The position numbers were made by a program, and so were the translations under genes. Of a stretch of DNA of 46,685 nucleotides, positions 16,884 through 26,142 are shown piece by piece. This DNA comes from JAGPUQ01 sp947084925 (GTDB lineage Bacteria; Pseudomonadota; Gammaproteobacteria; Pseudomonadales; Porticoccaceae), in contig CAMTUJ010000028.1 in NCBI GenBank assembly GCA_947084925.1, positions 1 through 46,685 of the forward strand. The letters run 5' to 3'. A model generated the notes under the pieces. It worked only from the letters and a program-made list of their open reading frames with translations. It was not told the origin of the DNA and ran no database searches. How positions within the stretch are numbered: the first letter of the stretch is position 1; each line of letters starts with the position of its first letter.

Positions 16884-19800
16884 ATGCGTCTGAAGTGTAT
16901 CAAACTGGCGGGCTTCAAATCCTTCGTCGATCCGACCACGGTCAACCTGCCCGGCAATCTCTGTGCCGTGGTCGGCCCCAACGGCTGCGGTAAATCCAAC
17001 ATCATCGACGCCGTACGCTGGGTGATGGGAGAGATTTCCGCCAAACACTTGCGCGGCGAGTCGATGGCCGATGTCATCTTCAGCGGTTCGGGCACCCGCA
17101 AACCGGTGGCGCAGGCCACCATCGAACTGATTTTCGACAATTCCGCCGGTACCCTGGGCGGTGAATACGCCGCCTATGCCGAAATCTCCGTCAAGCGCCG
17201 TGTCTCCCGGGATGGGCAGTCCGCCTACTTCCTCAACGGCAGCCGCTGTCGCCGCCGCGATGTCACCGACGTGTTTCTGGGCACCGGGCTGGGTCCCCGC
17301 AGTTACGCCATCATCGAGCAGGGCATGATCTCGGGCCTGATCGAATCGCGGCCGGAAGATCTGCGGGTCTATATCGAGGAAGCGGCGGGTATTTCCAAGT
17401 ACAAGGAGCGGCGCAAGGACACCGAGACCCGCATCCGCCACACCCGTGAGAACCTCGAACGACTCACCGATATTCGCGACGAAATGGGGCGCCAGCTCGA
17501 CCGCCTGGAACGCCAGGCCGCCGCCGCCGAGAAGTATCGTGTGCTCAAGGCCGAAGAGCGCCAGCTCAATGCCCAGCATCTGGCGCTCAACTGGCGCGAC
17601 TACGATGCGGATGCGCGCGGCCGCGAAGCCGTGATCGCGGAGCAGGCGACCGCGCTCGAAGCCCTGATTGCCGAGCGCCATGGGGCGGAGGCGGCCCTGG
17701 AGCGTCTGCGCGCCGATCACGTTGGCGCCAATGAGGTACTCAACAGCGCGCAGCAGCAGTTCTACGCCATCGGCGCGGAAGTGTCGGCGGTCGAGCAGAA
17801 AATCCAGCACGGCAAGGAACAGATCCGCCGCCTGCGCGCCGACCTGGAGCAGGTCGAGCGCAATCTGGTGGAATCCCGCCAGCATCTCGAAAACGACACC
17901 CTGCGCAATACGGCCTGGACCGCGGAACTGGCCGAGGTGACGCCCGCGCGGGAGGCCGCACAGCAGCAATCCGCCGCCGCCGCCGCCGAACTCCAGGAGG
18001 ACGAGCGCCGGCTGCACGACGTTCAGCAGCGCTGGGAAGTCGCGCAGCGCGAAAGCGCCGAGGCCCAGCGGCGCATGGATCAGACGCAGGCGCGCATCCA
18101 GCATCTGGACAGCGCCACCACGCGGACGGCGGACCGTTTGCGGCGCCTGCGGGCGGAGCTTGCCGAAGTGAATGCCGCGCTGCCCGGCACGGACCTGGAA
18201 GCCCTTGGGCGGCAACTGGTCGAGCAGGAGCGGGCCAACGCGATGCAGCAGGAGGAGCGCGCGCAAATCTCGTCCGCGATCGCCGCGACGCGTGCGCAAC
18301 AGGTGGAGATCGCCACGGCGCTCAATGCCGAACGCAAGCAATTGCAGGAGCTGCAAGGCCGGCGCGCGGGACTCGTCACCCTGCTGGATGCCGCGCGCGC
18401 GAAAGGCGAGGGTGCCGGCGCCTGGTTGAAAGCGCGTGGTCTTGAAAAACTGCCCCGGCTCGCCGATGGCCTGGACGTGGAGCCCGGCTGGGAGCTCGCC
18501 GTCGAGACGGTGCTCGGCACCGACTTGCAGGCCCTGTGCGCCGGCGCCATCGAACCGTTGCGCGACGAGTTTGCCAGCTTCGCGCGCGGCCATTTGTCAC
18601 TGGTGGAAGCCGGCGCGGTTCAGGCCGCCGCGCCGGCCGGCAAGCTACCGCGCCTGGTCGACAAATTGCGGGATGCCCGGCCGCTGGCCGAGCCGCTGCT
18701 GGCCAACATTTATGCGGCGGACGATTTCGAATCCGGCTGGGCGCAGCGCGCCGGCCTGCGTACCGGCGAATCGATCATTTCCCGGGACGGCATCTGGTTT
18801 GGCGCCAACTGGCTGCGCCTGATCCGCGGCGACGATCTGGCGGGCGGCGTGCTGATTCGCAAACGTGAACTGGCGGCAGTCGAGCAGCAAATACTTGCGG
18901 CCGACGCCCGTATCGCCGTTGCGGCCGAGCAGCACAGCGCCGCCGAGACGGCGATGCGCGATCTGGAAGCGCGGCGCGGCGCCACCGAACAGCAGCTCGC
19001 GCGCGCGCACCGCGAGTATGCCGATCTACGCGCCAGACAGAGTGCCGAACAGGCGCGGAGCAAGCAGCTCGACGAGCGCAACCAGCGTGTGCTGCGCGAG
19101 CTGGGCGAAGCCGAAGCACTGCTGGCGAAGGAGGTGGCCGAGGTCGGCGACGCCCGCCGCGACCTCCAGGGGCTGCTCGATCAGATGCAGGCGGCGAACA
19201 GTGCGGTCGAGGCGATTGCCGCCGAACGGAACCGTCGCCGGGAAGCGGTCGCCGCCGTGCGGAGTGCCGCCCAACACCAGCGCGATGCCTTGCATCAACT
19301 CGATTTGCGTGAGCGTTCGCTGACCGCCCAGCTCGGCTCCGTCCGCGAGGGACTCGAGCGCATTCGTGCGCAGGTGGAGCGGCTGACCGAGCGTCGCGAT
19401 GGGCTGGCCCTCGAACTGGCGGGCAGTGAAGATCCGGCGGCGCTCCTGCAACAGCAACTCCAGGACAGGCTCGCCGCGCGGCTGGCGGCGGAGACCGCGC
19501 TCGCCGCCGCGCGGACGGCGGTCGAGCGTCTCGACGCCGCGCTGCGCACCGAGGAAGCGCGACGGGTGACCGCCGAGCGTCAGGTGCAAGCACAGCGCGA
19601 GCGGCTGGAGCAACTGCGCCTGACGGGGCGCGAAGTCCGGATCCGCGCCGACGGCATCGCGGAGCAGCTCCAGAGTCAGGGGTTCACGGTCGCAGCGCTG
19701 CTGGCCGATCTGCCGGATGCGGCCGCCGCGCCCAACTGGCAGGAGCAGCTCGATGCACTGGATCGCCGCATTCAGCGGCTGGGGCCGATCAATCTCGCCG

Positions 19801-20396
19801 CCGTCGACGAGTTTCGGCAACAGTCCGAACGCAAGGTTTATCTCGACGCCCAGGATGCCGAATTGCGGGATGCCCTGGAGACGCTGGAAAGCGCCATCCG
19901 CAAGATCGATCGCGAAACGCGCGCACGCTTTCGGGAGACTTTCGACAAGATCAACAGCTCGCTCCAGGAGCTGTTCCCCAAACTGTTCGGCGGCGGTCAG
20001 GCGGGTCTGGAATTGACCGGCGACGACCTGCTCGACACCGGCGTGACCATCATGGCGCAACCGCCCGGCAAGCGGAATGCCACCATTCATCTGCTCTCGG
20101 GCGGCGAGAAAGCGCTGACGGCCATTGCGCTGGTATTCTCGATCTTTCAGCTCAATCCGGCGCCGTTTTGCATGCTCGACGAGGTGGATGCGCCGCTGGA
20201 CGACATCAATGCCGAGCGCTACGCGGGCCTGGTGCGGGAAATGTCGGAAAAAGTCCAGTTTATTTACATCACGCATAACAAGATCAGCATGGAAATCGCG
20301 GGTCAGCTGCTCGGTGTTACCATGCATGAACCCGGGGTGTCGCGACTGGTGGCGGTGGATGTCGATGAAGCCGTTCGCCTGGCCGAAGCCGGTTGA
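16884..20396 (+). CDS. smc: Chromosome segregation protein SMC
   Basis: Structural maintenance of chromosomes ATPase, 1170 residues, which forms the condensin core with ScpA and ScpB (encoded at 30095-31598). Walker A GPNGCGKSN is at 31-39. Long coiled coils flank a hinge (about 510-650). The C-terminal head has the signature LLSGGEKAL (about 1072) and Walker B FCMLDEVDAPLDD (about 1092). The start matches the family. It heads an smc-zipA-ligA cluster as in Pseudomonas, which indicates a gammaproteobacterium lacking the MukBEF system. Confidence 0.97.
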   Translation: MRLKCIKLAGFKSFVDPTTVNLPGNLCAVVGPNGCGKSNIIDAVRWVMGEISAKHLRGESMADVIFSGSGTRKPVAQATIELIFDNSAGTLGGEYAAYAEISVKRRVSRDGQSAYFLNGSRCRRRDVTDVFLGTGLGPRSYAIIEQGMISGLIESRPEDLRVYIEEAAGISKYKERRKDTETRIRHTRENLERLTDIRDEMGRQLDRLERQAAAAEKYRVLKAEERQLNAQHLALNWRDYDADARGREAVIAEQATALEALIAERHGAEAALERLRADHVGANEVLNSAQQQFYAIGAEVSAVEQKIQHGKEQIRRLRADLEQVERNLVESRQHLENDTLRNTAWTAELAEVTPAREAAQQQSAAAAAELQEDERRLHDVQQRWEVAQRESAEAQRRMDQTQARIQHLDSATTRTADRLRRLRAELAEVNAALPGTDLEALGRQLVEQERANAMQQEERAQISSAIAATRAQQVEIATALNAERKQLQELQGRRAGLVTLLDAARAKGEGAGAWLKARGLEKLPRLADGLDVEPGWELAVETVLGTDLQALCAGAIEPLRDEFASFARGHLSLVEAGAVQAAAPAGKLPRLVDKLRDARPLAEPLLANIYAADDFESGWAQRAGLRTGESIISRDGIWFGANWLRLIRGDDLAGGVLIRKRELAAVEQQILAADARIAVAAEQHSAAETAMRDLEARRGATEQQLARAHREYADLRARQSAEQARSKQLDERNQRVLRELGEAEALLAKEVAEVGDARRDLQGLLDQMQAANSAVEAIAAERNRRREAVAAVRSAAQHQRDALHQLDLRERSLTAQLGSVREGLERIRAQVERLTERRDGLALELAGSEDPAALLQQQLQDRLAARLAAETALAAARTAVERLDAALRTEEARRVTAERQVQAQRERLEQLRLTGREVRIRADGIAEQLQSQGFTVAALLADLPDAAAAPNWQEQLDALDRRIQRLGPINLAAVDEFRQQSERKVYLDAQDAELRDALETLESAIRKIDRETRARFRETFDKINSSLQELFPKLFGGGQAGLELTGDDLLDTGVTIMAQPPGKRNATIHLLSGGEKALTAIALVFSIFQLNPAPFCMLDEVDAPLDDINAERYAGLVREMSEKVQFIYITHNKISMEIAGQLLGVTMHEPGVSRLVAVDVDEAVRLAEAG

Positions 20397-20444
20397 CACT
20401 GCTGCCCGGAACCCGGCGATCAATTTGAACGAGGTACGCTAGAG

Positions 20445-21530
20445 ATGGATTTTGGCCCGCGGGAGGTCCTCATCGCACTGGGCGCCCTGTTGGTGTGCGG
20501 CATCATCCTGGATGGTGTGCGCAGAATGCGGGCCGCCCGGCGCGGCAGTTTGCGCGGCCCGCGCCGGCAGTCCATTTTTGATGACGACGCGGGCGCCGTG
20601 GCCGGCAACGACAACGACGAGTTGCCCGGGTCGGTGCGGGTGGTCGCGATTCGCGACGAACAGACGACGGCGGAGATCAACCAGAATCTGCGCAAGAACA
20701 GCGATACCACGTTCGCCCGCCGCACCACCGCATACCTTGAGCGCGCGCAGGGCGAGACTCGCGACACGGCGGCGCCGGCCCCGTTGGCTGGCCACGAGCC
20801 ACTCATCGCGCAGGATTCCGAGCGCTTCACGGTGCCGGTTGCGGAACCGGACACGATGACGGCGGAGCACCCGCTTCCCGAACCGAAAGCCACCGCCGAA
20901 CCGGCGGACAAGTTCCACCTCGACGCGGACGACTTGCCGCTTTTCAAGGGCGAGCCAGCCATGGAAATATCCCTTGGCGAGGCAAAATCCGCGCGTTCCG
21001 CACGGGGTGGAAAACGGCGCGGCAAAGCGGCAGCGGGCGCCGATGCAGTGGCGTCCGACGCGGGAGTTCCCGGAGCCACGGCTCCCGAAGCCGTGGAAGT
21101 GGACGCCGTCGTCATTCACCTGATGGCGCCGTCCGGACAGACCTTCAGCGCCAAACCGCTGTTTGCCGCGTTGCAGAACGCCGGATTGAAATTTGGTGAG
21201 CGCAATATTTTCCACAGTTACGCCGAAGACGTTTCCGGCCATGGGCAGCCCGTGGCCCTGTTCAGCGTTGCCAACGCCCTCAAGCCCGGCGCGTTCGAAG
21301 GTTCCCTGCACGACTTCAGTACCCCCGGCGTCGCATTTTTCATGCTGATCAACGAGCTGCCGGAGCCGCTCGCCGTATTCGACGCCATGCTGATCGCCGC
21401 CCAGGCGGTGGCCAGGGAACTCGATGCCGAGCTCAAGGATGAACAGCGCGCAGCGCTGACGCGCAGCGGCATCGCCCACTACCGGCAGCGCATTCTCGAT
21501 TACAGCCGCCGGCACGGTCTTTCGGGCTGA
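20445..21530 (+). CDS. zipA: Cell division protein ZipA
   Basis: Membrane-anchored FtsZ-binding protein of 361 residues that tethers the Z-ring. It has an N-terminal membrane helix (about 5-23, VLIALGALLVCGIIL), a basic patch (RRMRAARRG), a long low-complexity Pro/Ala-rich linker, and a C-terminal FtsZ-binding domain (about 222-355, with VIHLMAPSGQTFSAKPLF at its start). Located 49 bases after smc and 6 bases before ligA, the conserved gammaproteobacterial order. Confidence 0.92.
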   Translation: MDFGPREVLIALGALLVCGIILDGVRRMRAARRGSLRGPRRQSIFDDDAGAVAGNDNDELPGSVRVVAIRDEQTTAEINQNLRKNSDTTFARRTTAYLERAQGETRDTAAPAPLAGHEPLIAQDSERFTVPVAEPDTMTAEHPLPEPKATAEPADKFHLDADDLPLFKGEPAMEISLGEAKSARSARGGKRRGKAAAGADAVASDAGVPGATAPEAVEVDAVVIHLMAPSGQTFSAKPLFAALQNAGLKFGERNIFHSYAEDVSGHGQPVALFSVANALKPGAFEGSLHDFSTPGVAFFMLINELPEPLAVFDAMLIAAQAVARELDAELKDEQRAALTRSGIAHYRQRILDYSRRHGLSG

Positions 21531-21535
21531 TCGTC

Positions 21536-23572
21536 ATGCCGGATGCGGCGGCGCCCCCCGAGCTCGCACGGGAAGCGGAATTGCTGCGCGCGCAGCTCCA
21601 CCATCACAACATCTGCTACTACGTCGAAGACAATCCGCGAATCAGTGACGCGCAATACGACAGTCTGCTGCGTCGGCTGCGGGACATCGAAAATCATCAC
21701 CCCGATCTGCGCACGCCTGATTCACCGACCCAGCGGGTAGGCGCGGCGCCGCTCGCCGCGTTCGCGCCGGTGCGGCATGCGGTGCCCATGCTCTCCCTCG
21801 ACAATGCTTTCGGGGTGGAGGAGTTGCGGGATTTCGACCGCCGCGTGCGCGAACGCCTCGGCCTCGATACCTCCCCGGACTATGTGTGCGAGCCGAAATT
21901 CGATGGCCTCGCGGTCAGTCTGCGCTATCAGGACGGCGTCTTTGTCCGTGGCGCCACCCGGGGCGACGGCGAAACCGGCGAGGACATCAGCGCCAACCTG
22001 CGTACCCTGGCTTCGATTCCCTTGCGGCTCGCCGGCGCGGCCGTGCCGCCGGTGCTGGAGGTGCGCGGCGAGGTGTATATGCCGCTGCGGGGCTTCGCGG
22101 AGCTGAACGCGCGCGCCGAAAAATCCGGGGAAAAGACTTTCGTGAATCCCCGCAATGCCGCGGCGGGCAGCTTGCGCCAACTGGATTCGCGCATCACCGC
22201 GACCCGACCCCTGCGGTTCTGCGCCTATGGGATCGGCGAGGTAGAGGGTTGGGAAGATCCCGATACCCAAGTGGAAATTCTGGCGCGGCTGCGGCAGTGG
22301 GGTTTTCCCGTGAGCCCGCTGTTGACGGTGGCGGCGACGCTGGATGAAGTCATCGCCTGTTTCGAACACCTTGGCACCCTGCGTGCCGGGCTGGATTACG
22401 CCATCGACGGCGCGGTCATCAAGGTCAACCGTCTCGATCTCCAGCGTCAACTCGGCTTTGTGGCGCGTGCGCCGCGCTCGATGGTCGCCTGCAAATTTCC
22501 CGCGGAAGAAGCCACCACGACCCTGCTCGACGTGGAGTTTCAGGTCGGTCGCACGGGGGTGTTGACGCCGGTCGCGCGGCTGCGCCCGGTGTTTGTCGGC
22601 GGCGTGACGGTCGCCAACGCAACCTTGCACAACGCCGACGAGATCGCCCGGCTGGATGCCCGGATCGGGGACACGCTGGTGGTGCGCCGCGCCGGCGATG
22701 TGATTCCCCAGGTGGTGCGCGTGGTTTCCGAGCTGCGACCACCGCAGGCGCGTCCCATCGTGTTTCCCGACGTCTGCCCGGTGTGCCGATCACCGCTGGA
22801 GCGGACGCCCGGTGAAGCCGCCGTGCGCTGCACCGGCGGGCTGATCTGTCGTGCCCAGCGCCGGGAGTCCATCCGGCATTTCGCCAGTCGCGGGGCGCTC
22901 GATATCGAAGGACTCGGGGACAGGATCATCGAGCAATTGGTGGACCGCGAACTGGTGACGACGGTGGCCGATCTGTACCGGCTCGAACGCGCCCAGCTCG
23001 CGGGCCTCGACCGCATGGCGGAAAAATCGGCGGACAATCTGCTCGCGGCCATCGCGCGCTCCCGGGAAACGACCTTGCCGCGCTTTCTGTTCGCGCTCGG
23101 TATCCGCGAGGTGGGCCAGGCGACGGCGCGGGCGCTGGCCCGGCATTTCGGGACCCTGGATACGCTGGCGGCGGCGGATGTCGAACAGTTGTTGCAGGTG
23201 CGCGACGTGGGTCCGGTGGTGGCGGAACATGTGGCGGGCTTTTTCGCCAATGCGGACAACCGCGCCGTGGTGTCGGCGCTGCGCGCGGCGGGCGTGCACT
23301 GGCCGGAGCAGCCGGTCGAGGTCGCCGCATTGCCGCTGGCGGGCCAGACCTGGGTGCTGACCGGGACCCTGGAGCGCCTGTCCCGGGACCAGGCCCGGGA
23401 ACGCCTGGAAGCCCTGGGCGCCAGCGTCGCCGGCAGTGTTTCCGCGCGCACCCACACCGTGGTTGCGGGCGCCAAGGCGGGTTCGAAGCTCGACCGCGCG
23501 CGCGCGCTGGGCGTGCGGATCCTCGACGAAGCGGAGTTTATGGCCTTGCTGCAATACAATACGGACGGTTGA
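21536..23572 (+). CDS. ligA: NAD+-dependent DNA ligase
   Basis: Seals nicks in replication and repair. The 678-residue protein has all LigA parts: Ia domain, nucleotidyltransferase with Lys121 in CEPKFDGLA, the OB fold, a four-cysteine zinc finger (CPVC..., CTGG..., C about 414-435), the helix-hairpin-helix region and a C-terminal BRCT domain (about 598-678). The start is 6 bases after zipA, so it is cotranscribed. An arm of a palindromic repeat follows the stop by 8 bases. Confidence 0.97.
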   Translation: MPDAAAPPELAREAELLRAQLHHHNICYYVEDNPRISDAQYDSLLRRLRDIENHHPDLRTPDSPTQRVGAAPLAAFAPVRHAVPMLSLDNAFGVEELRDFDRRVRERLGLDTSPDYVCEPKFDGLAVSLRYQDGVFVRGATRGDGETGEDISANLRTLASIPLRLAGAAVPPVLEVRGEVYMPLRGFAELNARAEKSGEKTFVNPRNAAAGSLRQLDSRITATRPLRFCAYGIGEVEGWEDPDTQVEILARLRQWGFPVSPLLTVAATLDEVIACFEHLGTLRAGLDYAIDGAVIKVNRLDLQRQLGFVARAPRSMVACKFPAEEATTTLLDVEFQVGRTGVLTPVARLRPVFVGGVTVANATLHNADEIARLDARIGDTLVVRRAGDVIPQVVRVVSELRPPQARPIVFPDVCPVCRSPLERTPGEAAVRCTGGLICRAQRRESIRHFASRGALDIEGLGDRIIEQLVDRELVTTVADLYRLERAQLAGLDRMAEKSADNLLAAIARSRETTLPRFLFALGIREVGQATARALARHFGTLDTLAAADVEQLLQVRDVGPVVAEHVAGFFANADNRAVVSALRAAGVHWPEQPVEVAALPLAGQTWVLTGTLERLSRDQARERLEALGASVAGSVSARTHTVVAGAKAGSKLDRARALGVRILDEAEFMALLQYNTDG

Positions 23573-23579
23573 GCGGAGC

Positions 23580-23609
23580 CTAACAGGTTGCTGAAAAACT
23601 GCTAACGCA
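23580..23609 (+). repeat. Deletion derivative of the 150-bp palindromic element
   Basis: The 24 bases 23580-23603 are identical to the left arm of the element at 38961-39110, and the sequence then continues directly with AACG, the outermost right end of that element. This is what a deletion between the two CTGCT copies inside the full element would leave. It lies just downstream of ligA. Confidence 0.7.
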
Positions 23610-23680
23610 GGGGCGATGGGGGCGCCGACACCGCACTGGTCGCAACGGCGGTCACCCGGCGCCGCTCGGCCGGATTGACG

Positions 23681-24139
23681 ATGACGAGTCCGATGACGGG
23701 CAAAAAAATCGATTGGAGAACTGGATTGGACGGCGAGACGGTGGTGTACGGCTGCATCAAGGATTGCGTGCCGAGTCGCGAGGCGGAAGAGCGGCTGCGG
23801 ATCAATCGCAGCGTGATCGAAGAATTGCCGCCCCTTGAGTCCTGGCCGCTGATTTCCCGCGAGATGTTCGGTTGCCCCGCGCGCTCGCTGCTGCTCAATG
23901 GCCCGCATACCGAGGTCGTGCATTTCGGCGCCGCCTACCAGGGCATCGAGTACGAGTGGGAACTGTGGCTGCGGGAGTTCGAAGCCGTGCTGGCCCGCAT
24001 GTACTGGGTATCGGCGACCGTGCACCTCGAAACCGAGCTTGCCGGCACGCACTCCTTTCACTGGGACAGCGCCGGCGACTGCCATCGACCCGGCGGTGCA
24101 GCGCCGCGCGTGCGCTGCGAGTGGAGTCACGAATCCTGA
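23681..24139 (+). CDS. Hypothetical protein
   Basis: A 152-residue soluble protein I do not recognise. It has no signal peptide or membrane helix; cysteines occur in YGCIKDCVPS, FGCPAR and near the C-terminus. The coding frame has third-position GC bias like its neighbours, which supports a real gene. Starts are possible at 23675 (TTG), 23681 or 23693, none with a strong ribosome-binding site. It lies between ligA and an MFS gene on the same strand. Confidence 0.6.
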   Translation: MTSPMTGKKIDWRTGLDGETVVYGCIKDCVPSREAEERLRINRSVIEELPPLESWPLISREMFGCPARSLLLNGPHTEVVHFGAAYQGIEYEWELWLREFEAVLARMYWVSATVHLETELAGTHSFHWDSAGDCHRPGGAAPRVRCEWSHES

Positions 24140-24202
24140 GCTGTCCCGGTCGGTCTCCGCCGGGTCGCGCGCCGCCGGGCCACAGCGCGCAGGGTAATCA
24201 CG

Positions 24203-25423
24203 GTGTCTGATCCCGCGCGTCCGGGGCGCTTTCGCTGGTACCTCGCCGGCGTTGGCACGGGTGCCGTCGCGATGGGGCTGCAGGTGGTGCTGTTTCCCTG
24301 GATGCTGGTCGGCGTGCTGCACGAAACCCCTTCCCGGGTCGGGCTGGCCCAGACCGCGGTGCTGGTTCCCAGTCTGCTGCTGATCCTGCTGGGCGGCGCG
24401 ATTTCCGACAACCGCCATCTCGGCACCTATGTGCGGCGCCTGTTCCTGCTCTATGTGTTGCCGTGCGGCGTGCTGCTGTGGGCCGCGTTGACGGCGCGGC
24501 TCGACTACCCGCTGCTGATGCTGTTCGGTGTGTGTTACGGCACCATCACCGCCTTCGTGCAGCCGGCGCGGGAAGGGCTGTTGCCGCAGGTCTATGCCGG
24601 CAATATCCAGCAGTCGGTGGCGCAATCCACCTTCGTGCAGTTTGCGGCCCAGAGTGTGGGTATCGTCGCCGCCGGGCAGTTCGACCGCATCGGCTTGCCG
24701 CTGCTGCTGCTGTTTCAGATGGCGATGTTCGTGATCGCCGGGAGCCTGTTCCGCCGCGCGCAGCCGGCCCATGAAGGTTTGCAGACGGGACGGCGCCGCG
24801 AGCCCCTGGGCGTGGCGTCCGGTTTCGCGACGGTGTGGCGTCTGCCAGGGCTGCGCGCGCTGATGGCGGTGGTCAGCATCACCGGCTTTTTCGGTTTCGG
24901 CGCTTATCTGGTGGCGATTCCGCTGATGGTCCGCGAGATCTACCACGGCGGTGCCGGACTCTTCTCGGCGGTGCAATTGTGTTTCACGCTCGGCGTGTTG
25001 AGCGCGAACCTGCTCTTCATGCGCCGCGGCTCATCCCTGGGCCGCCCCGGCCGGGCGCTGATTGCGAGCCTCTTTGGTAGGGGTGTCGTGCTGGCGGTGC
25101 TGGCGCTGCATCTGCCGCTGTGGGCACTGTTTCCCGGCGTGGTGGTCTGGGGCATGTTCTCCGGCATGGCCATCACCCTGGGCCGGGTGCTCACCCACAC
25201 CCAGGCGCCGGATTCCCATCGCTCGCGCGTGGTATCCATCTACCAGCTGGCATTCTTCGGCACCGCGCCCCTGGGCGCCTGGCTGACCGGGCAGATGATT
25301 GCCGGATTTGGCGTGTTGCCGGCGCTGGCGGCGCTGGGCGGCTGCACCCTGATCGCGTCCGCCCTCGCCACCCTTACGCCGGTGTGGCGAGCAGGCTCCG
25401 AAAGGCGATCAGCGCCGCCGTGA
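24203..25423 (+). CDS. MFS transporter
   Basis: A 406-residue major facilitator with about twelve hydrophobic helices, starting FRWYLAGVGTGAVAMGLQVV. After the second helix the cytoplasmic loop reads GGAISDNRHLGTYVRR, a DR-type MFS loop. The central loop at about residue 190 (QTGRRREPLG) divides the halves. The start is a GTG without a strong ribosome-binding site. The closest general class is the MFS_3/enterobactin-exporter-like group, but the substrate is not inferable. It converges with, and overlaps by about 50 bases, the TrmH-family gene. Confidence 0.85.
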   Translation: MSDPARPGRFRWYLAGVGTGAVAMGLQVVLFPWMLVGVLHETPSRVGLAQTAVLVPSLLLILLGGAISDNRHLGTYVRRLFLLYVLPCGVLLWAALTARLDYPLLMLFGVCYGTITAFVQPAREGLLPQVYAGNIQQSVAQSTFVQFAAQSVGIVAAGQFDRIGLPLLLLFQMAMFVIAGSLFRRAQPAHEGLQTGRRREPLGVASGFATVWRLPGLRALMAVVSITGFFGFGAYLVAIPLMVREIYHGGAGLFSAVQLCFTLGVLSANLLFMRRGSSLGRPGRALIASLFGRGVVLAVLALHLPLWALFPGVVVWGMFSGMAITLGRVLTHTQAPDSHRSRVVSIYQLAFFGTAPLGAWLTGQMIAGFGVLPALAALGGCTLIASALATLTPVWRAGSERRSAPP

Positions 25424-26131
25424 CCGCGACGTTGAGCGATTCCACGCCGTTCGCCATGGGGATGCGCACGCGGCGTTGGGCGAGCGCCGACACTGCCGGG
25501 GATACGCCATCGGTCTCGTTGCCCAGCACATAGACGACCGAACCCCTGGGTCGGTAAGCGCACAGGTCCGTGGGCGCATCGGCGGCCAGCGCGACGATCT
25601 GGCCGCGAGTTCGGCGAGGGCGTCGCCGAGGCGGTCGCAGCGCCACAACGGGCAGCGAAACAGGGTGCCCGCGCTGGCCTTGATGACGAGCGGCGACAGG
25701 GGCGCGCAGCCCTGGCGCGGCAGCAGCAGACCATCCAGGGGGCTCGCGCAGACGGTGCGCACGATCATGCCCAGGTTCTGGGGATTGGTGACGCGATCCA
25801 GGGCGAGCAGTTGCAGCGGCGGCGCCCCGGACAGCGGCAGATCGTGGTAGTCGGTGTGGCGGGGACAGTCCACGTCCGCGGCAACGCCCTGGTCCTGGCG
25901 CCCGTTCTTCGAAATCCGCGCCAGTTCTTCGCGGCTGTGGTGGCGGACATCGACACCGCGGGCCTGTGCCAGCGCCAGCAGCTCGGCAACAGCGCCATCC
26001 GGTCGGTTGCTCTTCGCCAGATGCAACCGGTGTACGGACAGGTGGGGGTCGCGCAGCGCTTCGAGGACCGGGTTGCGGCCGTAGACGGTAATGAATCTGG
26101 CGTAGAACTGCTTTTTTTCCTGGTAATCCAC
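25374..26131 (-). pseudogene. TrmH/SpoU-family RNA 2'-O-methyltransferase, frameshifted
   Basis: SPOUT RNA methyltransferase of the TrmH/RlmB type split over two frames. The first frame (from GTG 26131, or 26155) encodes the substrate-binding domain and motif 1, ITVYGRNPVLEAL to ALDRVTNPQNLGMIVRT, as far as DALAEL near 25610. The knot motifs VLGNETDGVS and IPMANGVESLNVAVTAAL continue in a different frame (about 25605 to 25374). One missing base (or two extra) near 25600-25612 explains it. Everything else is well conserved, so this is either a very recent mutation or a sequencing error. It follows pdxJ with overlap or a short gap. Confidence 0.8.
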
Positions 26132-26142
26132 GGCGGGGTGGC

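Noticed and set aside
16635..18593. 652-codon open frame on the minus strand
   Set aside because: Shadow of smc; low-complexity translation.
22790..24976. 728-codon open frame on the minus strand
   Set aside because: Shadow across ligA, the unknown gene and the MFS gene; no recognisable domains.
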